A DNA stretch of 64,000 bases, from contig NW_026776913.1 in NCBI RefSeq assembly GCF_030936135.1, positions 1,984,001 through 2,048,000 on the forward strand, given 5' to 3'. The notes under the pieces were generated by a model. That model saw only the letters and a list, made by a program, of their open reading frames with translations. It was not told the origin of the DNA and ran no database searches. This document shows positions 34,338 to 44,814 of this stretch, one piece after another; within the stretch, counting starts at the first letter, position 1; every line of letters starts with the position of its first letter. The position numbers and the translations under genes were made by a program. The stretch is from Gavia stellata. Taxonomy: Eukaryota > Chordata > Aves > Gaviiformes > Gaviidae.

Positions 34338-35382
34338 ATGTTACGTGAGGTGAAAAACACAATATTATATCAGTTGTTGTTACAGATGTTGCATTTGTTA
34401 AATCAGCGAACCAATCCTTATTTTATTACGCATATTCGCAGCCATCAGTTTGACTCTGGTCTGGCCATTGGCAATAACAGAGCAGATGACTTAGTTGCTG
34501 ACGCTTGGGAAAATCGCCAAACTAACCTGTTTGAGCAAGCCCGGAATTCCCATGAATTTTTTCACCAATCGGCTAAAGTTTTAGCAAGACAATTTAATCT
34601 TTCTATTTCTGATGCCCGTGGCATTGTGCAATCATGTCCGGACTGCCAAATTACAGGTCTGGGATTGGGTTTAGGAGTCAATCCTCGTGGATTGCATGCT
34701 TTACAATTGTGGCGGATGGACGTCACTCATATTCCTGAATTTGGGCGTCAAATATATGTTCATGTAAGCATTGACACATATTCTCTGGCTATGTGGGCAA
34801 CGGCTCAGACAGGTGAAACAGCAAGACGTGTGATTAGACATATGTGCGCATCCATCGCTGTGTTAGGTGTACCTAATGAAATTAAAACCGATAACGGTCC
34901 TGCTTATGTTTCGCAACGCTTTGCACATTTTTGTACCCAGTACCCAGTGGGGTATCCGTAGGTCTACGGGTATTCCACGTTCCCCGACGGGACAGGCCAT
35001 AGTGGAACGTGCTCACGCTGCGCTGAAATCACTTTTGCAAAAACAAAAAGGGGGAGACTCATCCCTGTGTCCAGCTGAACGGCTTGCAAAAGCGCTGTAT
35101 GTGTTAAATTTTTTACGCTTAACGGGCAATCGCGAGTCCCCCCCAATAGTGATACATCATTTATCGCTGAAATCTGGCCTGCAGCCCTCGACACCTGTGC
35201 GGGTACACTTCAAGGACCCAATTTCCGGAGAATGGAAAGGTCCTGCTGAAGTTAAAATGACTGGGAGAGGTTATGCTTGTATCTTAACAGATCAGGGTCC
35301 ACGGTGGGTCACAGCACAGTGGATTAGGCCATGGAAAGAACCTCCTCCTTCGATTGACCCCGTCCAGTTGAATGACAACTGA
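34338..35382 (+). pseudogene. Retroviral pol remnant: RNase H end and integrase
   Basis: The first residues hold the last RNase H motif (THIRSH, then NNRADDLV). The integrase zinc domain follows (HEFFH with CPDC), then the catalytic core with its two Asp residues (in WRMDVTH and KTDNGPAYVS). A frameshift near 34950 moves the rest, including the catalytic Glu (in GQAIVERAH) and the C-terminal DNA-binding part (WKGPAEV, WVTAQWIRPWK), to another frame that ends at 35382. The two halves are otherwise open. Confidence 0.88.
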
Positions 35383-35527
35383 ATACGTGCACTGTACCAC
35401 CTGCGGACGACAAGAATTCCGTCGTCGAGGATTAGCGGGACATTGGTGTCATGACTGTTTAAAAGGACAATACCAAATCGGTTCTCAATGCTTCTCGCAT
35501 CATGGTAGCAACAGGTCACGAGCCTGA
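35372..35527 (+). CDS. Small cysteine-rich ORF between pol and env (51 codons), uncertain
   Basis: A frame starting with the ATG at 35372, which overlaps the pol stop by 11 bases, and ending with TGA at 35525-35527. It has CTTC and HWCHDC, two CxxC-type pairs that could bind zinc, an RRR cluster between them and a His/Ser-rich tail. It is intact although gag, pol and env are all broken. It may be an accessory gene, the remnant of a longer reading frame or chance. I recognise no family. Confidence 0.35.
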   Translation: MTTEYVHCTTCGRQEFRRRGLAGHWCHDCLKGQYQIGSQCFSHHGSNRSRA

Positions 35528-36218
35528 GGCCAACTCTGACAGACTGCTCCAACAGACTCAGTTATGGTATACCCGGATCTGGCAGCAAGTGAATTCCGGG
35601 AACTCATCCACATAAGACTGCCCTTTTTAGAATTCTGATGAATATGTATGATTTTTCTGTATACGAACTGAGGTGTTTTGCTAACCCATTGGAGCACTCG
35701 TGGTGGACAAATCCCCAGTGCTGCCCAGCGCTGTATTAAAGAATGCCTGCTTGATAACAAACTAGTTGTTATTAAGTTATTCATCTCAGAAAACCGTCCT
35801 GATCGCAGGCTCGGTACCGACTTTGTTGTTTCAGTTTTAGATGGGGCAATCTCTGTCTGGCTGCAGGAACCTCTGAATCGGCGACTCCCTAGGCCGGCCC
35901 CGGAGATTTCTCTGGAGGGACTCACCGATTCAGCAGATCCTCGCGGGGGCAGACAAGGACCTCTGGTAAGAATAAGGCATTCTTTTTTGTTAGGGACCGG
36001 TCATTTCAAGCTGCTCATAAGTTGCGTTCGTTAGAACCCCGCCGGATGGCATACAATTGCATGTATGATTTGTATTAATCACTTGGTTACTACATTGCAT
36101 GATTTGTATTGATCATTTGGTTAGTACGGTCATTTGGTTGTGAATGAATGGGAACAAACTAAATCAAAGTGTGCTGATTTGTTTGAATATAAAAGGGTAA
36201 GCGGAGGAACAGATAAAT
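35528..36218 (+). other. Pol-env interval of the retrovirus
   Basis: Two long ATG-less or TTG-started frames overlap at about 35680-36040. One, open from 35893 to about 36077, is Arg/Lys-rich. 'ttattcatctcag' near 35775 could be a splice acceptor. Nothing is certain. AT-rich sequence precedes the env ATG. Confidence 0.3.
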
Positions 36219-37609
36219 ATGGAGTGGTGGTTGTTATTTATGGGCTTGTTAGCGTTACCTGGCGGAAGCCTTACTGCTTTCTCCGGTAATTCGTTTATCA
36301 CCTTACTTCAAATGGCTGTAAATATCACCGGGTTGAAGGAATGTTGGGTTTGTGGTATGGCTGATCGATATGAGAACCCCCTAATTGGTATTCCGATAAC
36401 AAATTGGAGTTCATACAATCCCTGTGAACTACTCAACAGTAGTGGTCAATGTGGAAACTTATCTAGCCCCTTAGAGGATCATCCCTACTCATTACAGCTA
36501 CTCAATAAGTCTGTTGTTTTTATCAATTATACTTATGATAACGAGGCAGTAACCTCGAATAAAACGTCCTCACCCTATTATGGGGATTTTAATACCTCGA
36601 AGGGGAATTGGACGAGAGTGCAGTTGAAATATGGTCCATTTAACGCACTTAGACAAGGTCGACAAAACAACACGTTGGGTATAGATCTCCAACAGTGGAC
36701 CGACTTTCTCTATGCTCTCACTGGGCAGAATAAAAGCCTCACGATCACGGTCATCTGTGACCTACACCCAGGCCTATGGTGGCTGTGTGGTGATTCGATA
36801 GCCAGAAAGCAGTTGCCTGGCAACTGGACTGGGCACTGTACGCTTGGAATGTTAATACCAAACCTCCAAGTGTTTAATCATTCTGACATGCATGGTATCG
36901 TACGCGGTGTTTGGACACAGTCACGATATCAGAGAAGCCGAGAGAACCCCTTAACCATTTACAATACCAGTTTTCACAGCTTTGTTAGGGCAATCTTTCC
37001 TACATTGGGTATTCAACAGTTAGAGCAAGCCCTGGCAAATATTTCCACAGAAATGGAGCTCATTGCCAATGCTACGGCCGCAGCCATCACTGCGTTGCAG
37101 ATGGAAGTTCAATCCTTAAAGAGGTTGTATGGCAGAATCGCCAAGCTCTTGACCTCCTCACCGCACAGGCGGGAGGAGTCTGTACCCTTATAAACGAGTC
37201 TTGTTGCGCTTATGTAGATCAATCAGGGGCAATTTTATCCAATGTACAACAAATATGGGATCATGCAAAAATCTTACATGCTATCACCCAGGTCAACGCT
37301 TCATGGTTGGAATTATTGTTTAAATCGTGGGGTATTACAGGATGGTTAGCATCACTGGTTAAAACTGGGCTGTTTATATTGCTTGTCATTTTTGTAGCAT
37401 TGCTTGTGTTGCCTTGTTTATTTCGATGTTTTCAAAAGACATTAGAAGGAATGGTGCGAAGAGTATGGTTCAACCAAGTGCCAATTCTGTCCAATGAGAC
37501 TTGGAGTGTTCAAAAACAAGAAGGGGGAATTGTGGGAGATTTTCTGGTAAGAAATGGAAATCCTGTGAACACTCCAAGCACTGAAAATCTGTACTTAACT
37601 TGTATGTAG
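36219..37609 (+). pseudogene. Retroviral env remnant, gamma-type, one frameshift
   Basis: From the ATG at 36219 comes a signal peptide (MEWWLLFMGLLALPGG), then a surface subunit with a CWVC motif (36342-36353) and many N-glycosylation sites. A basic RYQRSR stretch near 36930 could be the cleavage site. The frame runs into the ectodomain of the transmembrane subunit and stops at 37193. A frameshift near 37130 puts the rest in another frame, with the CX6CC motif of gamma-type envelopes (37181-37207), a membrane anchor (about 37345-37435) and a cytoplasmic tail ending at 37609 inside the LTR. Such envelopes mediate receptor binding and fusion when intact. This copy is broken. Confidence 0.85.
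37513..37529 (+). promoter_or_regulatory. Polypurine tract of the retrovirus
   Basis: AAAACAAGAAGGGGGAA just before the TGTGGGAGAT that starts the LTR; this is the plus-strand primer site in retroviruses. It lies within the end of the env frame. Confidence 0.65.
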
Positions 37610-37945
37610 GCCTCTGGACTCAGAGGTTATGAGCAGACAATGATATGGGCTGAAAGGTTACTTTTGGGCAACATGAATGCTCTGTGAGAAAAGGGAGGAA
37701 ATCATGATAAAGACAGAACTTCAGCCAGGATTTAGGCAGGAGCCACGTTCCCATGGACAGCTAGCTTTAACCAAGGGTAGAATGCTTAGAGTCATGTGCT
37801 TGCTTGCTGAAAACCAATCATAATGCCGACGGCGCATGTAATGTGATAACAGAATGTATATTAACTGCGCTATCCGCGCAATAAAGTTGGCATCAACCTG
37901 ATCATATAGGTCGTCGTGTTGTTGTCCGTGACTTCTGTGTCAACA
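37531..37945 (+). repeat. 3' LTR of the retrovirus
   Basis: About 415 bases, starting TGTGGGAGAT after the polypurine tract and probably ending GTGTCAACA (TG...CA). A TATA-like TGTATATTAA lies at about 37855 and AATAAA at 37880-37885, so the R region would be short. No second LTR was found. The right end abuts CR1 ORF2 sequence directly. Confidence 0.65.
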
Positions 37946-40860
37946 CCAATGCACGCAGCATGGGCAGCAAACAGGAGGAGCTGGAAGCCATTGTGCAGCT
38001 GGACAGCTATGACGTAGTCGCCATCACAGAAACATGGTGGGACGACTCGCATGACTGGAGTGCTGCGATGGAGGGCTATAAACTCTTCAGGAGGGATAGG
38101 CAAGGAAGGAGAGGCGGTGGGGTGGCTCTGTACGTCAAGGAGTGCTTTGATTGTATAGAGCTCGATGATTGTGATGACAGGGTTGAATGCTTATGGGTAA
38201 GGATGAGGGCGAAGGCGGATATCCTGCTGGGGGTCTGTTATAGACCACCCAACCAGGGCGAAGAAGCTGATGAAGCATTCTACAAATGACTGGCAGAAGT
38301 CTCAGAGTCACAAGCCCTTGTTCTTGTGGGGGACTTCAACTTACCAGATGTCTGCTGGAAATACAACACAGCAGAGAGGAAACAGTCCTGGAGGTTTCTG
38401 GAGTGTGTGGAAGATAACTTCCTGACACAGCTGGTAAGGGAGCCTACCAGGGGAAGTGCCCTGCTTGACCTGCTGTTACAAACAGAGAGGGTCTGGTGGG
38501 AGAAGTGAAGGTCGGAGGCCGTCTTGGGCTTAGCGACCATGAAATGATAGAATTCTCAATTCTTGGCCAAGTGAGGACGGGGTTCAGCAATACCACTACG
38601 ATGGACTTGCGGAGGGCAGACTTCGGCCTGTTCAGGACACTGGTTGAGAGGGTCCCTTGGGAGACGGTCCTGAAGGGCAAAGGGGCCCAGGAAGGCTGGA
38701 CATTCTTCAAGAAGGAAATCTTGAAGGCGCAGGAGCAGGCAGTGCCCATGTGCCGTAAGAAGAGCCGGCGGGGAAGATGGCCGGCCTGGCTGAACAAGGA
38801 GCTTAGGCTGAGGCTCGGGGAAAAAAAGAGAACTTACCACCTCTGGAAGAAGGGGCAGGCAAGTGAAGAAGAATACAAGGACCTCGTTAGGTCATGCAGG
38901 GAGGGAATTAGGAAGGCGAAAGCCCAGCTAGAGCTCAACCTGGCCACGGTCGTGAGGGACAACAAAAAAAGCTTCTATAAATACATTAACAACAAAAAGA
39001 GAGCTAAGGAGGTTCTCCATCCTCTACTGGATGCGGCGGGGAACATTGTCACGAAGGATGAGGAAAAGGCTGAGGTACTTAATGCCTTCTTTGCCTCAGT
39101 CTTTAACAGCCACACCAGGTATCCTCAGGGTATCCGTCTCCCTGAGCTGGATGACAGGGATGGAGAGCAAAATAGGCTCCCCATGATCCAGGAGGAAGCA
39201 GTTAACGACCTGCTATGCCACCTGGACACTCATAAGTCTATGGGGCCTGATGGCATCCACCCAAGGGTGCTGAGGGAGCTGGCGGAGGAGCTTGCCAAGC
39301 CGCTCTCCATCATTTATCAACAGTCCTGGTCAACGGGGGAGGTCCCAGATGACTGGAGGCTTGCCAACGTGACGCCCATCTACAAGAAGGGTCGGAAGGA
39401 GGATCCGGGGAACTACAGGCCTGTCAGCCTGACCTCGGTGCCGGGGAAGGTTATGGAGAGGCTCATCTTGAGGGCGCTCACGGGACACGTGCAGGATAAC
39501 CAAGGGATCAGGCCAAGCCAGCACGGGTTCATGAAAGGCAGGTCCTGCTTGACCAACCTGATCTCCTTCTATGACCAGGTGACCCGCCTAGTGGATGAGG
39601 GAAAGGCTGTTGATGTTGTCTACCTGGATTTCAGCAAAGCCTTTGACACTGTTCCCCACAGTATTCTCCTGGAGAAGCTGGCAGCCCGTGGTTTAGAGAG
39701 GTGCACTCTTCGCTGGGTAAAAAACTGGCTGGATGGCCGAGCCCAGAGAGTTGTAGTGAATGGGGTGAAATCCAGCTGGCGGCCGGTCACAAGCGGAGTC
39801 CCCCAGGGCTCAGTTTTGGGACCGGTCTTGTTTAATGTCTTTATTGATGATGTGGATGAGGGGATATAGTGCTCCCTCAGCAAGTTTGCAGACGACACCA
39901 AGTTGGGAGGGAGTGTTGATCTGCTTGAGGGTAGGAAGGCTCTGCAGAGGGATCTGGACAGGCTGGATCGATGGGCTGAGGCCAACTGGATGAAGTTCAA
40001 TAAGGCCAAGTGCTGGGTTCTACACTTTGGCCACAATAACCCCAGGCAACGCTCCAGGCTTGGGGACGAGTGGCTGGAAAGCTCCCCCGCAGAAAAGGAC
40101 CTGGGGGTGTTGATCGACAACCGGCTGAATATGAGCCAGCAGTGTGCCCAGGTGGCCAAGAAGGCCAACGGCATCCTGGCTTGTATCAGAAATGGTGTGG
40201 GCAGCAGGAGCAGGGAGGTGATCGTGCCCCTGTACTCGGCGCTGCTGAGGCCACACCTCGAATACTGTGTTCAGTTTTGGGCCCCTCACTACAAGAAAGA
40301 CATTGAGGTGCTGGAGCATGTCCAGAGAAGGGCGACGAAGCTGGTGAGGGGTCTGGAACACAAGTCTGATGAGGAGCGGCTGAGGGAACGGGGGTTGTTC
40401 AGTCTGGAGAAGAGGAGGCTGAGGGGAGACCTTATCGCTCTCTACAACTACCTGAAAGGGGGTTGCAGAGAGGTGGGTGCTGGTCTCTTCTCCCAAGTGA
40501 CGAGTGACAGGACAAGAGGAAATGGCCTCAAGTTGCGGGAGGGGAGGTTCAGGCTGGATATTAGGAAAAATTTCTTTACTGAGAGAGTAGTGAATCATTG
40601 GAATAGGCTGCCCAGGGAGGTGGTAGAGTCACCCTCCCTGGAGGCATTCAAGGAGCGTGTGGATGTGGCATTGTGGGATGTAGCTTGATGGACATGGTGC
40701 TGTGTGGTGTTGGGTGGGTTGTGGCTTGTTGTTGTTGTGTGGTGGGTTTTGGTTTGTGTGGTTTGTTTTTTTTTTTTTTTTTTTTTTCCCCCAGGTTGGA
40801 CTTGATGATCTTACAGGTCTTTTCCAACCGTAGTGATTCTGTGATTCTGTGATTCTGTGA
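37946..40860 (+). mobile_element. Young CR1 LINE with nearly complete ORF2
   Basis: Encodes the endonuclease (NARSMGSKQEELE, ITETWWDDSHDWS, GVCYRPPNQGEEADEAFY, GDFNLPDVCW) and reverse transcriptase ([68 protein letters not shown]) up to [19 protein letters not shown]. Three defects are visible: TGA at 38287-38289, a frameshift near 38490, and TAG at 39867-39869 just before the FADD box. The 3' UTR has a T-run and ends in three ATTCTGTG units at 40860. The 5' end is cut at the LTR. The 457-residue stretch at 38496-39869 is transposon RT. Confidence 0.95.
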
Positions 40861-41253
40861 AAGGCTGAGGGACTTGGGTTATTATAGTTTGGAGAAGAGA
40901 AGACTGAGGGGGGATCTTATCAATGCTTAGAAATACTTAAGGGGTGGGTGCCAGGAGGATGGGGCCAGTCTTTTTTCAGTGGTGCCCAGTGACAGGACAA
41001 GAGGTAATGGGCACAAACATGGTCATAGGAAGTTCCATCTTAACATGAGGAGGAACTTCTTTCCTTTGAGGGTGTCAGAGCACTGGAACAAGCTGCCTGG
41101 AGAGGTTGCAGAGTCTCCTTCTCTGGAGATATTCAAAACTCACGTGGAAGCATTCTTGTGCAACCTGCTGTAGGTGAACCTCCTCTGGTTGGGGGGGTTG
41201 GACTAGATGATCTCCAGATGTCCCTGCCAACCCCTCTCATTCTGTGATTCTGT
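40861..41253 (+). mobile_element. CR1 3' end, second copy
   Basis: Starts AAGGCTGAGGGACTTGGGTT directly after the previous tail and ends with ATTCTGTGATTCTGTG. It is close to 7530-7921 (same [15 protein letters not shown] block), hence another CR1 subfamily from the 38-41 kb copy. Confidence 0.9.
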
Positions 41254-41743
41254 GGAGGGCAGCAATGACAACTCACCAAGCAATGGGACATGTGGTTAGG
41301 AAAGCCAGAGCCTGCCGGCCCTTGAATCTGGGAAGGGCTGTTAAGGGCAACAAAAAAGGATTCTACAAGTACATCAACAGCAAAAATAAGGCAAGGGAAA
41401 CCATGGGGCCACTGCTGAATAGGGCAGGGGTCCTGGTTGCATGGGACATGGAAAAGGCTGAGTCAGTGGTGCCCAGTGATAGGGCAAGAAACAATGGCAC
41501 AATGTGAAACAAGGGAAATTCCACCAAAACTGAAGAAAGCACTTTAATATGGTGCGGGTGGTTGACCACTGGAGCAGGCTGCCCAGAGAAGTTGTGGAGT
41601 CTCCATCCGTGGAGGTACTGAAAACCTTGCATGGCTCTGGGCAGCCTGCTCTAGCTGACCCCACTTGACCAGGGGAGGTGGACTAGAGGATCTCCAGAGG
41701 TGCCTTTCAACCTCAGCCACGCTGTGATTCAGTAATTCTGTGA
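41254..41743 (+). mobile_element. CR1 fragment, third copy, internally deleted
   Basis: Contains KGNKKGFYKYINSKNKARE (before the RT core) and then jumps to the C-terminal PSDRARNNG and [14 protein letters not shown]-like region. It ends GTGATTCAGTAATTCTGTGA. The RT core is missing. Confidence 0.8.
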
Positions 41744-44344
41744 CAGCTGGCTGTGTTTCTGACTTCTCTGTGCTTGCCCTGTATTGGTTTGACTCCTGAT
41801 GCCCATGGAGCAGTAACTCCTTTGAGGATGACCTTCAATTTGTGACCCTATGCACAGGCTTGACCAAGGGTTACAACTACCAGCAATGCTTCAACTCACA
41901 ACCGTGTCTCCTGCCAGCAGCTCCAGTGTCCAGACGCTTTCTCAGTGAGGAGTTGGGTCAGAAGGCACCTCTGGACGTCTCTAGCACCATGATCTGCTCT
42001 TAGCAGGGATGACATTGCAGTTACATTAGGTTGGTCAGTATTTTCTCTGGTTGAGTTTGTAAAATCTCTGGGGCCCTGGCCCACTGCTGATCCACCAGTA
42101 TCGTCGGCTTTTGGGGTTGTTTTTTTTTTTCTCCTCCAACTATTTCTTTTCCTGATTCTGCTTCATGCTTTTCTGGCCCCAGCAAGATCCTCACACGTAC
42201 TCTGAGAAAGGACAATCACAACCTACTCTCCAGTGCAGATTCAGCACCATGCCCTGAGACCTTGCAAGCAGGCTGTGGTGGCCAGCTCCAAGCAGAGACC
42301 CACACTGCGTGTCCCTGCACGGGCTCAGAGCAGGGCACGAGGAGACACCCTACACCCAGCGCAGAGGGGCTCTGGCAGTGCCCATGGGCTGCAACTGGGG
42401 CAGAGCCAGGGGCCATGGGGTGAGAAGAGGAGACCTCAGGTAGCTTGTCTGCACACCTGGGCAAGAGTCGTGCACCCAGCAGTGCTTCTGAGAGAGGATG
42501 GTGGCAGAGGAGGGGGCGCAGTTGGTTGGCGCTGGTCTGTATAGAAACCTAGAGAGTCCCCAGTCCCGCGAGCAGCAGCGAGTCCCTTCCCAAACAGGTG
42601 GAGCTGCTCTGACTGCAGAGGGGCTCCTGGGAGAGCTGGGGCTGGCACTGCCCACCCTGCACCTCCCACCCCAGAGTACGTCTTTCATCCCTGCAGTTGA
42701 GACAGTGAACAGTCAGGGAGCCCTGCCTGGCTGGGGCTTGGGGGTAATTCTGGGGTCACAAGAGGGTGGGAGGTTCCTGGAGCATCATGGCTCCTGTGTG
42801 CACTCCCAGCCCTGCCCTGGCACAGCCCCATAAGGCCGCCGTGAAGGCAGGGGCGGGGAAACATCCTGCGGCACAATCTCCACACAGCACTCAATGCCCC
42901 ATTCTCCTGCATCCCTCCTGCTTTGGCAGCCCCAGCTCCAAGCCATGACCTGCTCTGGCCACGTCCCATATGGGGCTTCGCAGAGAGCCCTTGTCCAGTG
43001 TCTGCCAGGGTCTGGGTCTGCTTAGAGGCCGCTCCCCCAGTACAGGCACTGAGTCCAGCAGGAGGTAGGAGCTGGTCTCATTTCAAGGATCAGCCCTCGC
43101 TGGGGTCGTGGTGAATGGCCAGGGCTGGAAATGGCTGGTGTGAGGGGCTGGGGCCTGCCCAACTCTCCCGGGCCAGGTTCTTCTGTCTGTTCATGCACCA
43201 ACAAGCGGGGCTGGATCTCTGGAGTCAGGGACCCTGCCTGATGGCCTCACATGTGCATGGGGTGCTCGACAGGGCCCCAGGATCTCCTCTGCATCCTCTC
43301 TCCCCCAGTGGGGCTCCCAGAAGCCCCCAGCCCTTCAGAGGACCTAGGAGAGGTCTCATTCTCCCTGCGGTCACAGCTGGATCCCAGTCCTCCAGCTGGA
43401 CTCTGGCTGAGAAGCCTTGTCTGGGGGTGACACTGGGGTGGGGGAGCCTGTCTCAAGGACTTGTGCTGGGAACAAGGACTGAGGGACAGCAGCAAACTGA
43501 CATGCCTCCTGGGGCAGTCTTCCTTCAGTGCAAGCTCAGAGACAGGGTCCCAGCCTCACATTTCACACACAGGAGGAACAATGGCATTAAGGGATGGGGA
43601 ATGGAGGAATCCAGTCGTTCTTCAGCCACTGCCCAGTGGCTGGGAGCCTGTGGAGCACCAGGACAGCAAGGACATCTGCCTCTGCACCATGAGTATGTGT
43701 TAGTATACCCACACATTGTCCTGGTTTAGTTAAACCCTTGCATTTTTCTCTCAAAGGAGTTCCCAGGCCATGTCAGCTCCCATCTCATCAGTCCCCATCC
43801 CACTTCTCACCTACCCAGCCATGCCCCTGCTCCCCACGGGGCTCCGAGCTGGTGGTGCTGCTCTGCAGAGGGAGCGGGCTGTGCTGTTCAAGGCAAAAGG
43901 GTGACCCTACCCTGGCTTTGCTGCTCAGGGTTGGAAGCAGATCCAGCCAGACAGGGATGGCTGCTGCTCATTGCTCCCACCTGGGGTCTGTGGAGGTGGA
44001 AGGGACTTGGAGGGACTCTGGAGCATTTCCAAGGGCATTAGGTGAGTCCTGTTGTGCCTCTAGATGCACCTGGTGATACTTCCCAAAGGGTGACATGAAT
44101 TGCTCTCCAGCCTCCCTTCCTCATGCCTGCTGGTTCCCCACTGCCTCCCCTGTGATTACAGAGTCCTCATTGGCCTGTGGATACTTGCATTTTCTACCTT
44201 ACCTTTGGGGGATTCCTCCTTGGGTGATCTCGAGCTTTGTGGGTCTCTATTCATCTCCCACCCAAGGCATACGCTGCCCTTGGAAATACCCTGTGCTCCC
44301 AGATTCTCTTGCTGACCGATGGCTGTCTGCCATGCCATATGTGG
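41744..44344. other. GC-rich 3' flank of OR-4, no gene
   Basis: No gene recognised. 42235-42400 matches 4190-4440 in inverted orientation, and other parts correspond in position to 12.7-14 kb. A T-run lies at 42120-42131. The many open frames on both strands reflect high GC content. Confidence 0.45.
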
Positions 44345-44814
44345 TACAGCCCTGGGTATGTCCCTCAGTGACACTCACCATCCCCACTGTCACTAGACAC
44401 ACTCAGAGATCAGTTCGAAATCCATCCCTTGGTCTTTAAAAAGTCATGAAGTGACGAGGAGCTTTTTGCTCCCAAATCCATGGATCAATGGGCCATTTTG
44501 AGTCTTGTTCTTTTTAACATCAGCTTCAGAAGACGAGCCAACCATGCAGGCAGCGTGCAGGGGAGATCCCATTTTATTATAGAGATACTGTAAGAGAGTC
44601 AGCTTCTGAGCCAGTGTTAACCATACCTTTCTATGGTTTCCAGGTGAGAGAGAGCACGTTCCTGCCTCAGATGCAGTGGGACAAATCCAAATAGTCATGT
44701 AGGAAACTGAAAGGGAGAAATAACGACAACAAAACCAGCAAAAGAGTGAATAAACAAAACTCTAACACACTACGGGATGAAATGGGAATCATGTGTGACG
44801 AGAGAGGGCAGGTC
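44345..44814 (-). repeat. 3' flank of OR-4, inverted copy of the OR-3 flank
   Basis: Reverse complement of 29510-29985; see the OR-3 flank. It includes the shared AATAAA. Confidence 0.75.
44573..44578 (-). terminator. Polyadenylation signal of OR-4
   Basis: TTTATT on the plus strand, AATAAA on the minus strand, about 240 bases past the OR-4 stop. Confidence 0.65.

Larger units (their letters stand above)
33258..37945 (+). mobile_element. Defective endogenous retrovirus: gag, pol 3' part, env, 3' LTR
   Basis: Plus-strand provirus remnant. In order: a gag fragment, a GC-rich junction, the end of RNase H with integrase, a short pol-env interval, env with a shifted transmembrane subunit, a polypurine tract and one LTR. 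Missing are the 5' LTR, a clear leader, matrix, nucleocapsid, protease and nearly all of reverse transcriptase. Capsid and integrase look betaretrovirus-like (class II); the envelope is gamma-type. Several stops and shifts make it non-replicating. Confidence 0.85.

Noticed and set aside
35678-36034. 118-codon frame in the pol-env interval
   Set aside because: It starts with TTG, has no recognised domain and overlaps another open frame; kept only as part of the interval.
38496-39869. 457-codon open frame as a possible host gene
   Set aside because: It is CR1 reverse transcriptase with NYRPVSL, SKAFDTV and GVPQGS motifs, and ends in a nonsense codon before FADD.
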